Positions 33,488 through 41,208 of a stretch of DNA of 55,859 nucleotides are shown here, one piece after another (positions within the stretch are counted from its first letter, which is position 1; each line of letters opens with the position of its first letter). The translations under genes were made by a program, and so were the position numbers. The notes beneath the pieces are model-generated. The model was given only the letters and a program-made list of their open reading frames with translations, had not been told where the DNA came from and ran no database searches. Source of the DNA: Candidatus Eiseniibacteriota bacterium (GTDB lineage: Bacteria; Eisenbacteria; RBG-16-71-46); assembly GCA_016178725.1 (NCBI GenBank), contig JACOSV010000010.1, forward strand, positions 1-55,859. The letters are read 5' to 3'.

Positions 33488-34902
33488 CAGCCCTGCGCTC
33501 CGATCCGCATCAGCACGTCCTCGAGCGCCGCGCCGCGCGAGGCCTTGAACAGCACCGCCGTGCCGGGCGCGAGTTCGGCGGCCAGCGCGTCGGCGAGCGC
33601 CGCCTTGTCGGCGAACACGCGCGCCGCGACGCCGGCGCGCGCCGCGCCCGCGACGAGATCGGCGGCGAACGCGCCCACCGCCATGAGCTCAGCACCCTGC
33701 ACCGCCTCGCCGGCCTCGCGGTGGATGCGCGCCGCGTCGGGGCCGAGCTCGAGCATGTCGCCGAGCACCGCGATGCGGCGCGTGGCGCCGGGCCACGCGG
33801 CCAGCGTCTCTAGTGCGGCACGCAGCGATTCGGGATTGGCGTTGTAGCTGTCGACCAGCAGCGTCGCGCCGCGGAACGCGCGCACCTCCATCCGGCCCCT
33901 CCCGGGGCGGAGCGACTCGATCGCCGCGGCGGCCGCGGCGGGATCGACGCCGAACTCGCGCGCGACCGCGAGCGCGCCGAGCGCGTTCGCGACCTGATGG
34001 CGGCCGATCAGCCGCAGGTGGATCGCCGGGAACCCGGCGACGGAGAACCGCGAGCCCAAAGGACCGAGGTCCTCGACCGACTCCGGCCGCAGATCGGCGC
34101 CGGCGGCGAAGCCGTAGCGCACGGTCCGCACCTTGATCGACTTGAGCGCCGCGAGGAGCCGCGACGAATCGGCTCCCGCGAACACCACGCCGCCCTTGGC
34201 GAGCGCGCCGGCGAGCGACGCCTTCTCGCGCGCGATCGCCTCGAGCGAGCCGAGGCCCTCGAGGTGCGCGCTGCCGGCGTTCGTGATCACCGCGGCGCCG
34301 GGTCGCGCGATCGCCGCGAGCGCCGCGATCTCGCCGGGATGGTTCATCGCGATCTCGACCACCGCCGTCCGGTGCTCGGGCCGCAGCCGCAGCAGCGTGA
34401 GCGGCACGCCCCAGTGATTGTTGAGATTCCCTTCGGTCTTGAGCGTCGGACCCGCGGCGCCCATCACCGCGGCGACGAGATCCTTGGTCGTCGTCTTGCC
34501 GGCGCTGCCGGTGACGCCGATCAGGAGTCCGTGCCAGCCGTCGCGGAAGCGCCGCGCGATGCGCTGCAGCGCCTCCGTCGCGTCGTCCACCAGCACCAGC
34601 GGACCGGGCTCCTTCCCCTCCCACGCGGCGTAGGCGCGGCGCTCGCACAGCGCGGCGGCCGCGCCTTTCTGGAACGCGTCGGCGAGGAAGCGATGGCCGT
34701 CGGTGGCGCCGCCCGCAAGCGGCACGAACAGCTGCCCGGGGGCGAGTGTCCGCGTGTCGATCGAGACGCCGTCCACGCCCGAGCGCAGCAGCGCCTCGCG
34801 CTCGGTCGCGCCGCTCGGCACGTCGCGCACGACGAGGTCGCCGCCCGCCATGCGGGCGAGATCGGTGAGCGTGAGCACCGGCGCCGTGGCGAACGCGGTC
34901 AC
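33487..34902 (-). CDS. murF: UDP-MurNAc-tripeptide--D-Ala-D-Ala ligase
   Basis: A 471-aa Mur ligase adding the D-Ala-D-Ala dipeptide. ATP loop TGSAGKTTTK (131-140), KTEGNLNNHWGVPL and NAGSAHLEGLGS are MurF signatures; the C-terminal domain carries DSYNANPESL. The GTG at 34902 overlaps the murE stop (GTGA) and has GGAGGT 8 bases upstream. Confidence 0.95.
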   Translation of the reverse strand: MTAFATAPVLTLTDLARMAGGDLVVRDVPSGATEREALLRSGVDGVSIDTRTLAPGQLFVPLAGGATDGHRFLADAFQKGAAAALCERRAYAAWEGKEPGPLVLVDDATEALQRIARRFRDGWHGLLIGVTGSAGKTTTKDLVAAVMGAAGPTLKTEGNLNNHWGVPLTLLRLRPEHRTAVVEIAMNHPGEIAALAAIARPGAAVITNAGSAHLEGLGSLEAIAREKASLAGALAKGGVVFAGADSSRLLAALKSIKVRTVRYGFAAGADLRPESVEDLGPLGSRFSVAGFPAIHLRLIGRHQVANALGALAVAREFGVDPAAAAAAIESLRPGRGRMEVRAFRGATLLVDSYNANPESLRAALETLAAWPGATRRIAVLGDMLELGPDAARIHREAGEAVQGAELMAVGAFAADLVAGAARAGVAARVFADKAALADALAAELAPGTAVLFKASRGAALEDVLMRIGAQG

Positions 34903-36464
34903 GATCGCGCACCTCCGCTGCGGGCGATGGCCGCGAGCGCCTCGCGCGTGACGAGGCGATCGTCGAACGGCGTGACCGCCGTCCCGATCGTCTGCGTCGT
35001 CTCGTGCCCCTTGCCCGCGATCAGCACCACGTCGCCCGCGCGCGCCACGGCGAGCGCCGCGGCGATCGCGCGGCGACGGTCGAGCTCGACCGTGATCGTC
35101 GCCCGCCGACGTTCGGCCGGCCCGGGCGCTGCCACGCCCGCCCCGGAGAGGATCTCGTCGGCGATCGTGCGCGGGTCCTCGCCGCGCGGATTGTCGTTGG
35201 TCACCCACGCGTGATCGGCGAGCCGCGCGGCGACCGCGCCCATCGGCGCGCGCTTGCCGCGATCGCGGTCGCCGCCCGCGCCGAAGACGAGCAGCACGCG
35301 GCCGGTCGCGTGTTCACGCGCCGCGGCGAGCGCGCGCTCGAGCGCGTCGGGCGTGTGCGCGTAGTCCACGACGACGAGGAACGGCTGGCCCGCGTCCACG
35401 CGTTCGAGGCGGCCGGGGACCTGCGGCATGGACGCGAGCCCGAGCGCGCTCGTCTCGCTCGCGATCCCCAGCGCATGGGCCGCCGTCATCGCGGCGGCGG
35501 CGTTCCAGGCGTTGTGCCGGCCGATGAGCGGAACCGTCGCATGGAACTCCGAACGCGGCCGGGGATCGAGGACGACCTCGAGGTCGAGGCCGCCCGGCGT
35601 GGTCTCGATCTTCAGGACCGCGAGGTCCGCGTCGACGACGGGGAGCCCGTCGCCCGCGGTCGCGACAGCATAGCGAAGGACGGAGAGCCCGCCCCGCTCG
35701 GCCGCGCGCGCCACCGCGTCGGCATTCGGGTCGTTCGCGTTCACGACGGCGACGGCGCCGTCACGGCGCGCGCCGTTGCGCCCGTCGAACAGCATCAGCT
35801 TCGCGTCGAAGTAGCGCTCCATCGTCTCGTGATAGTCGAGATGATCGCGCGTCAGGTTGGTGAACACCGCCACCTCGCAGCCGATCCCGTACGCGCGGCG
35901 CTGCGCCAGCGCGTGGCTGCTCACCTCGATCGCCACGACCTGGACGCCGCGGTCCACCATCTCGCGCAGCAGCGCGAAGAGCTCGGGCGCATCGGGCGTC
36001 GTGAGCGAGGCCGCGCGGCGCTCGCCGCCGAGCGCGACGCCGGTCGTGCCGATCACGCCGGCGGTGATCCCCGCCGCGCGCAGAATGGACTCGAGCATCC
36101 AGGTCGTCGTCGTCTTGCCGTTGGTGCCGGTGACGCCGACCACGCGCAGCGCGCGCTCGGGATGGCCGTGGAGACGCGCCGCCGCCTGCGCGAGCGCGCG
36201 CCGCGGCTCCTCGACCTCCACAATCGCGCTCGCCCGCGCGCGCGAAGCGAACGCCGTGCCACGCGCCACGACGACGCCGACGGCGCCCGACGCCATCGCC
36301 TGCTCGGCGTAGCGCGCGCCGTCGTCACGGGTACCCGCGACGCCGAAGAACAGCGTTCCGGGTCGCACGCGCCGCGAGTCCACGCTGACCGCGGTCACCT
36401 CGGCATCGGTCGGCCCGCTTACCGCCGTCACGTCCACCTCCGCGAGCAGGGCTGCGAGCGTCAC
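34899..36464 (-). CDS. murE: UDP-MurNAc-tripeptide synthetase, meso-DAP-adding
   Basis: A 521-aa Mur ligase. ATP loop GVTGTNGKTTTT (110-121) and TNLTRDHLDYH are typical. The DNPR motif (424-427, in TNDNPRGEDP) selects meso-diaminopimelate rather than lysine, so the organism should have DAP-type peptidoglycan, as in Gram-negative envelopes. The GTG at 36464 overlaps the ftsI stop (GTGA). Confidence 0.95.
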   Translation of the reverse strand: MTLAALLAEVDVTAVSGPTDAEVTAVSVDSRRVRPGTLFFGVAGTRDDGARYAEQAMASGAVGVVVARGTAFASRARASAIVEVEEPRRALAQAAARLHGHPERALRVVGVTGTNGKTTTTWMLESILRAAGITAGVIGTTGVALGGERRAASLTTPDAPELFALLREMVDRGVQVVAIEVSSHALAQRRAYGIGCEVAVFTNLTRDHLDYHETMERYFDAKLMLFDGRNGARRDGAVAVVNANDPNADAVARAAERGGLSVLRYAVATAGDGLPVVDADLAVLKIETTPGGLDLEVVLDPRPRSEFHATVPLIGRHNAWNAAAAMTAAHALGIASETSALGLASMPQVPGRLERVDAGQPFLVVVDYAHTPDALERALAAAREHATGRVLLVFGAGGDRDRGKRAPMGAVAARLADHAWVTNDNPRGEDPRTIADEILSGAGVAAPGPAERRRATITVELDRRRAIAAALAVARAGDVVLIAGKGHETTQTIGTAVTPFDDRLVTREALAAIARSGGARS

Positions 36465-38620
36465 CGGCCACCCGCCGATCCGGCGGCCGCCGCGCCCGGC
36501 GCCGCCGCGGGAAGGAGCCCGGCGACCGGACCCTCGCCCGCGCGGCCCGGCGCGCACGTGAGCACGCAGTGGCCGGCAAGCGGCAGCCGCGTGCCCGCGA
36601 CCGGGATCTGCCGCACGACCGTGCCGTGGCCGACGATCTCCGCGGTCACCGCATACGCCGAGAGCATGCGCACCGCCTCGCGCACCGACCGGCCGACGAC
36701 GTCGGGCAGCATCGTCCCCGCGGAATCCGCGCGCGCCGCGAGGAACGCCGTGACCGCCGCGCCGCGCTCGACCGCGACCCCCGCGGCCGGCTCCTGCGCG
36801 AGCACGCGCGGGCCGGCGCCCGCGAAGCGCGCATGCAGCGCGTACGCCGCGAGCCGCTGCTCGGCGGCCACGCGCGGCAGCAGCCGCAGGTCGGGCACGA
36901 TCACCGGGGCCGGCGCCGGCGGGCGGGAGGCGATCTGCATCACGCCAGAGCCGAGCGGGCCGTTGGGCAGGCGCCAGAGATCGGTCGCCACCTCGCGGAA
37001 CACGGGCGCCGCGCACTCGCCGCCGTAGTACTTGCCGCTGTGCGGCTCGTCGATCACCACGACGCCGACGATGCGCGGATCGCCGGCCGGCACGAAGCCG
37101 ACGAACGACGAGAGGTAGAGCCCGCGGCCGTACGTGCCGATCGCGGCGTCGTACTTCTGCGCGGTCCCGGTCTTGCCCGCGATCGCGAGCCCGGCAACGC
37201 GCGCCGCCTTCGCGGTGCCGCTGTCCACCACCGCGGTGAGCATCTCGCGCAGCAGCGACGTCGTGTGCTCGCTGAACACGCGGTGCGAGGCCTCGGGCTG
37301 CTCACGGCGCACCACCCGGCCCGACGCGTCGCGCACCTCCCGCACCAGCATCGGGCGCATCATCACGCCGCCGTTCGCGACCGACGCGTACGCGAGCGTG
37401 AGTTGGAGCGGCGTGACCGAGACCTCGTGGCCGATCGCGATCGTCGGCGTCGAGCGCGCCGACCAGTGCTCGGGACTGCGCAGCTTGCCGCCGGCCTCGC
37501 CCGGGAACGAAACGCCGGTGATGCTGCCGAAGCCGAGCGCGGTCGCGTATCGGTAGAGCCGCTGCGCGCCGAGCAGGCAGCCGACCTTGCCCATCACGAT
37601 GTTGCTCGACCAGCGCACCGCGTCGCGGAAGCGGAACTCCGCCGCCTTGTGCGTGTCGTGGAAGATCGCGCCGGGCGCGACCTGACAGACGCCGTTCGCG
37701 GCCGCCTGGAACACCTGATCGGGGCTCACGACCCCTTCTTCCAGCGCCGCGCCCGCGACGACCACCTTGTACGTCGAGCCCGGCTCGTACTGGTCGGTGA
37801 AGTTCCAGTTGCGGCCGCGGCCGGGGCCGAGGTGCGGATAGACGGCCGAGGCCAGCACCTCGCCGGTGCGCGGATCCATGAAGATGGCGAAACCGCGGAC
37901 CGCCTTGAGGCTGTCGACCGCGGCCGCGAGATGCGACGCGACGATGCACTGGAGGTCCGCGTCGATCGTCAGCGTGACGTGGTCGCCGTCCTCGGGCGCG
38001 CGGCGCAGCCCGCGCGGCAGCGCGTGCGAGCGCCCGGCGCCGTCGCGGAACAGCGTCGCCCAGCCCGGATGGCCGCGCAGCGCGTCGTCGAGCTGGAGCT
38101 CGAGCCCGTCCACGCCCTGATCGTCGAGGTCGGTGCGGCCGAGCACCTCGGCCGCGGCGTCGCCGAGCGGGTAGACGCGCTGCACCTCGGTCGAGAGGTA
38201 GACGCCGCGATCGTGACGCGCGGCGATCTTCTCCGCGATCTCGGGCGAGATGCGGCGCTTGACCCACAGGAAGCGCGGCCGGCTCGCGAACGCGCGCTCC
38301 ATCTTCCGCGCGTCTTCGTGGAGCAGCGTCGCGAGCGCGCGAGCGGTCGCGCGCGGCTCCACCATCTCCTTCGGCGCCGCCGACACCGAGTACGTGAGCA
38401 CGTCGCGCGCGAGCACGCGGCCGTCGCGCGCGAGCAGACGCCCGCGCGCGGGGCGCAGCAGCACGCGCTGCTCCTGATTCAGCTCGGCGCGGCCCGCGTA
38501 GTAGCCGTGGCGCACGATCTGCAGCCAGCCGACGCGCCCCCAGACCACCAGAAGGCCGAACAACAAGCCGGCCGCAGCCACCAGCACCCGACTCTTGCGC
38601 ATTTCCCTGTGGTTGGCCAA
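36461..38620 (-). CDS. ftsI: Septal transpeptidase FtsI/PBP with C-terminal PASTA domains
   Basis: A class B penicillin-binding protein that cross-links septal peptidoglycan with FtsW. One membrane helix (about 11-29), a pedestal domain, then the transpeptidase with SxxK at S282-K285 (PGSTYK), SSN at 338-340 and KTG at 483-485. Two PASTA domains follow (about 575-710), a feature of Gram-positive PBP2x and several other phyla but not of E. coli FtsI; the last 20 residues are Ala/Gly-rich. The TTG at 38620 has GGAGG 6 bases upstream; an ATG at 38602 is the alternative. A 113-base gap separates it from ftsL, the largest in the cluster. Confidence 0.92.
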   Translation of the reverse strand: MANHREMRKSRVLVAAAGLLFGLLVVWGRVGWLQIVRHGYYAGRAELNQEQRVLLRPARGRLLARDGRVLARDVLTYSVSAAPKEMVEPRATARALATLLHEDARKMERAFASRPRFLWVKRRISPEIAEKIAARHDRGVYLSTEVQRVYPLGDAAAEVLGRTDLDDQGVDGLELQLDDALRGHPGWATLFRDGAGRSHALPRGLRRAPEDGDHVTLTIDADLQCIVASHLAAAVDSLKAVRGFAIFMDPRTGEVLASAVYPHLGPGRGRNWNFTDQYEPGSTYKVVVAGAALEEGVVSPDQVFQAAANGVCQVAPGAIFHDTHKAAEFRFRDAVRWSSNIVMGKVGCLLGAQRLYRYATALGFGSITGVSFPGEAGGKLRSPEHWSARSTPTIAIGHEVSVTPLQLTLAYASVANGGVMMRPMLVREVRDASGRVVRREQPEASHRVFSEHTTSLLREMLTAVVDSGTAKAARVAGLAIAGKTGTAQKYDAAIGTYGRGLYLSSFVGFVPAGDPRIVGVVVIDEPHSGKYYGGECAAPVFREVATDLWRLPNGPLGSGVMQIASRPPAPAPVIVPDLRLLPRVAAEQRLAAYALHARFAGAGPRVLAQEPAAGVAVERGAAVTAFLAARADSAGTMLPDVVGRSVREAVRMLSAYAVTAEIVGHGTVVRQIPVAGTRLPLAGHCVLTCAPGRAGEGPVAGLLPAAAPGAAAAGSAGGR

Positions 38621-38733
38621 CTCCTCCCTCCATGGAACGGCGGTTCACGCAGACCGCCGGGCCGTTCACAAGCGCGGTGCGGTGGTGCGGCCGGCACACA
38701 GCGACCGGACGCCCTCCCTTATGGAATCGTCCG

Positions 38734-39216
38734 TCAGTTCCCTGCGGCGCTCTGGGCCGTGGCCTCCGGCACGAGCGCGCGCGATGCCCTTTCCGCCAGC
38801 GCCACCACCGAGACGGTGCGTCCGGCTCGGTACGGTGTCGCGTCCGCCGCCAGATACTGCGACGGGACCGTGACCACCTGATGGGCGTCGGCCGGCGCCA
38901 GGCCCAGCCGTGCTGCGAGCGGGACCGTTTCGGCGCGGGTCAGCCGGCGTTCGAGATCGGCGCGGACGTACTGGAGTCGCGTGCGCGCGCCCTCGAGCGC
39001 CGTGCGTTTCTGGCCGAGGTCGAGCGAGAGCTGGGCCACACGCGAGCCCGCCCACACCTCGGCCAGCAGAGCTCCGACGAGAGCCGCGGCGGCGAGCCAC
39101 AGCTCGGGACGGGCGACGCGCATCGCCACACCCCCATGAGTGCGTGCGGCGGCACTCCGATGGGGCCGTGCGACGGATGCGCGCCAGGAGGACCGGGAGC
39201 GTCGAACCTGCTTCAT
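38734..39216 (-). CDS. ftsL: FtsL-like divisome protein
   Basis: A 160-aa bitopic protein in the ftsL position: basic lead of about 30 residues, one membrane helix (about 38-56), then a coiled coil (LSLDLGQKRTALEGARTRLQ...) of some 35 residues and an Ala-rich periplasmic end. FtsL proteins share little sequence, so the call rests on size, topology and place between rsmH and ftsI. ATG 39216 overlaps the rsmH stop (ATGA) and has GGAGG 8 bases upstream, which favours it over the ATG at 39123. The tail after the coiled coil (about 70 aa) is longer than in E. coli FtsL. Confidence 0.75.
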   Translation of the reverse strand: MKQVRRSRSSWRASVARPHRSAAARTHGGVAMRVARPELWLAAAALVGALLAEVWAGSRVAQLSLDLGQKRTALEGARTRLQYVRADLERRLTRAETVPLAARLGLAPADAHQVVTVPSQYLAADATPYRAGRTVSVVALAERASRALVPEATAQSAAGN

Positions 39217-40139
39217 GCGGACTTCCTCCGGAAGGCGCGAAGCCGTGCGCTGCGCGCGCGCGGGTTCGCGGCCTGTTCTTCGAGCGTCGGGGTCACCACC
39301 GTGCGAGTCAGCTCCTGCCACGGACCCTCGGGAGGCCGCGGAACGGGGAGCCGCAGCAGGCGGCGCGCGGCGGTCTCGGGCCGGCCACGCAACGCCTGCT
39401 TGATCCTGCGATCCTCGCCCGAGTGATAGGCGAGGGTCACGACCACGCCGCCGGGCTTCATCGCGCCCGGCAGCCATTCGAGCGCCGCCTCGATCTCGGC
39501 GGCTTCGTCGTTGATCCACATGCGCAGCGCCTGAAAGACGCGCGCGGTGCGGCGCGGCTGCGTCCGGCCGCCCAGCACGCGATCCACGAGCGTCGCGAGC
39601 GAGCGGGTGCTGGGGAGTTCCCCGCTGCGCGCGGCGGCCACGATGGCGCGCGCCAGGCGCCGGCCCTGCGGAAGGTCGCCGTGATCGCGCAGCGCCGCCG
39701 CGATCTCGGCTTCATCGGCCGTGGCGAGCCGCGCCGAAGCGGGCTCGCCACGCCGCGCATCCATGCGCATGTCGAGCGGTCCGTCGCTCATGAACGCGAT
39801 GCCGCGTTCGGGCGTGTCGATCTGCCGGGACGAGAGGCCGAGGTCGAAGAGCGCGCCGGTGAACGGCTCGCCCCCCATCCCGGCGTGCGCCGCCGGCAGC
39901 TCGCGGAACGTGGCGTGGGCGAGCATCACACGCTCTCCGAAGCGCGCGAGGCGCGGGCGTGACGCAGCGAGCGCGTCCGGGTCACGGTCAGCGCCGAGCA
40001 GCCGTGCGCCGTGCTCTGCGTCGAGCAGCGCCTCGGCGTGGCCGCCGTCGCCGAGCGTGGCGTCGAGGTAGAGACCGCGACCATGGACGAGGAAGCGCAG
40101 GACCTCGCCGACCAGAACCGGTTCATGACGCGCGCTCAC
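39213..40139 (-). CDS. rsmH: 16S rRNA (cytosine-N4)-methyltransferase RsmH
   Basis: A 308-aa methyltransferase that modifies C1402 of 16S rRNA. It starts with RHEPVLVGEVLRFL, has the SAM loop YLDATLGDGGHAEALL (about 24-39), GALFDLGLSSRQID and RRTARVFQALRMWIN, and ends with RRKSA. The GTG at 40139 gives the family's usual first residues. The upstream STAS gene overlaps its first 17 bases. Confidence 0.95.
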   Translation of the reverse strand: MSARHEPVLVGEVLRFLVHGRGLYLDATLGDGGHAEALLDAEHGARLLGADRDPDALAASRPRLARFGERVMLAHATFRELPAAHAGMGGEPFTGALFDLGLSSRQIDTPERGIAFMSDGPLDMRMDARRGEPASARLATADEAEIAAALRDHGDLPQGRRLARAIVAAARSGELPSTRSLATLVDRVLGGRTQPRRTARVFQALRMWINDEAAEIEAALEWLPGAMKPGGVVVTLAYHSGEDRRIKQALRGRPETAARRLLRLPVPRPPEGPWQELTRTVVTPTLEEQAANPRARSARLRAFRRKSA

Positions 40140-40596
40140 GACCGGGCTCGGGCGCGAGCATCGAGGACTCGAGCAGCTCGGAGGACGAGGGCCAGCAGCG
40201 CAGTCGCGCCTCGCAGCCCGCGAGGCGGAAGACGTCGCGCAGGTAGCGCGAGAGGCCGCACATCACGACGCCGCCCGAGCGGGCCTCGAAGCGCTCGAGC
40301 GTGGCGACCAGCTCGGGCACGAGGCGGAAGTCGACGTGGCGCAGCTCCTCGCAGTCGACGAGCACGTCCTCGACGCCGCGCAGCGCGAGGTCGTCGAGCG
40401 CCTCCCCCAGCCGGCGCGCGGCGACCGCGTCGATGCAGCCGGCGAGCGCGACCCGCGCGATGCGCGCCTGCGCGCGTCCGCCCGGCGCCGCGTCGTGCAC
40501 CTCGACGCGCGCCGAGGCCCCGGGGCGTCCGTGGCTCAGCTCGAGGCTGAACGTCAGCACGGGGCGCGAGGCGTGCGCGTCGAGCGGGGCGATCAT
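40123..40596 (-). CDS. STAS-domain protein inserted in the dcw operon
   Basis: A 157-aa protein. Residues about 10-60 contain a beta-rich segment (VLTFSLELSHGRPG, ASARVEVHDAAPG); residues about 45-140 resemble a STAS fold: IARVALAGCIDAVAARRLGEAL, then VEDVLVDCEELRHVDFRLVPELVATLERFEAR, GGVVMCGLSRYLRDVFRLAG. STAS proteins act as anti-sigma antagonists or as parts of transporters and stressosomes. The canonical phosphorylated Ser (in DCSGVxxIDSSG) is replaced by CEELRHVDFR, so it may not be phospho-switched. It overlaps mraZ by ATGA and rsmH by 17 bases, so it is firmly in the operon. I know of no standard dcw gene of this type. Confidence 0.65.
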   Translation of the reverse strand: MIAPLDAHASRPVLTFSLELSHGRPGASARVEVHDAAPGGRAQARIARVALAGCIDAVAARRLGEALDDLALRGVEDVLVDCEELRHVDFRLVPELVATLERFEARSGGVVMCGLSRYLRDVFRLAGCEARLRCWPSSSELLESSMLAPEPGRERAS

Positions 40597-41054
40597 GCGT
40601 CCTCGTTCTCCAGCAGGTCGCCGACCCGATCGTACTCGCCGCCCGGCTCGGCCATCGCGCCGAGCGCCTGCTGATAGCGCTCGGGGTTCCAGATCTCGAT
40701 GTGATCGTTGGCGCCATGCAGGACGGCTTCCTTGCCGAGCGCTGCATGGCGGATGAGTGCCGGTGGGATCGTGACCCTTCCCTGGGCATCCACCGTCACT
40801 TCCCTCGCGTCGTTCATGAACATGCGCTGAAAGGCGCGCAGGTTCGGGACCTTGACTCGCCGCCGCCGCAGCCGCTCCATCCAGATCTGCCAGACCTCGG
40901 GTGGATAGACCGCGACGCAACCTTCGAAACCGCGATTGAGATAGAAGCGGGTGAGCGACCGTCGCGGCGATTCGCCGCGCCGCAGCCATGGGGGAATGGC
41001 GATGCGGCCCTTGTGGTCGAGCGCATAGAGATCGGTGCCGGTGAAGGAGGACAT
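40593..41054 (-). CDS. mraZ: Transcriptional regulator MraZ
   Basis: A 153-aa protein with two AbrB-like halves: LYALDHKGRIAIPPWLR (about 9-25) and VTVDAQGRVTIPPALI (about 86-101), each with the DXXGR motif. MraZ assembles as a ring and represses the dcw operon by binding spaced repeats near its own promoter; four such repeats lie just upstream (41075-41114). ATG 41054 is about 10 bases after AGGAGA; an in-frame GTG at 41063 is too close. First gene of the operon. Confidence 0.95.
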   Translation of the reverse strand: MSSFTGTDLYALDHKGRIAIPPWLRRGESPRRSLTRFYLNRGFEGCVAVYPPEVWQIWMERLRRRRVKVPNLRAFQRMFMNDAREVTVDAQGRVTIPPALIRHAALGKEAVLHGANDHIEIWNPERYQQALGAMAEPGGEYDRVGDLLENEDA

Positions 41055-41074
41055 CGCGGCCACTCTCCTGAATC

Positions 41075-41114
41075 GATTTCACCACCGGTCACCGCCGGTC
41101 CCCACACTTCCCCA
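41075..41114 (-). promoter_or_regulatory. MraZ operator: four 10-bp-spaced boxes
   Basis: On the minus strand four consecutive 10-base units begin TGGGGA (41114), TGGGGA (41104), CGGTGA (41094) and TGGTGA (41084). The first two are identical over 6 bases. Regular 10-bp spacing of GGGGA/GGTGA-type boxes in front of mraZ matches the known MraZ-binding pattern (TGGGN repeats with 10-bp period). They lie from the predicted start site to just before the ribosome site. Confidence 0.8.
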
Positions 41115-41121
41115 CGGGCGC

Positions 41122-41150
41122 AAACTAGACGCGCCGTGTGCGGGTGTCCA
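41122..41150 (-). promoter_or_regulatory. Promoter of the dcw operon
   Basis: Minus strand: TGGACA (41150-41145; five of six consensus bases), 17-base spacer, TAGTTT (41127-41122). The predicted start near 41115 abuts the first MraZ box, so bound MraZ would block early elongation or open-complex escape. Confidence 0.65.
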
Positions 41151-41186
41151 GAGAAAATCTTCACGCGGGCGAAATAGTCTGGCCGT

Positions 41187-41204
41187 GCTGCACGCGCGTG
41201 CAGC
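41187..41204 (-). terminator. Perfect 18-bp palindrome after the membrane glycosyltransferase
   Basis: GCTGCACGCGCGTGCAGC, self-complementary, a few bases past the stop at 41209 and upstream of the dcw promoter. It may end transcription of the 41209-51878 gene run, or be an operator; no T run follows. Confidence 0.4.
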
Positions 41205-41208
41205 GTGG

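Noticed and set aside
30996..41054. A possible horizontal acquisition of the dcw cluster
   Set aside because: Composition and overlap style match the rest of the window; order is canonical apart from the STAS gene.
41187..41204. Palindrome as a MraZ or other regulator site
   Set aside because: Its sequence has no MraZ box and it lies upstream of the -35; termination after 41209 is the simpler reading, though unproven.
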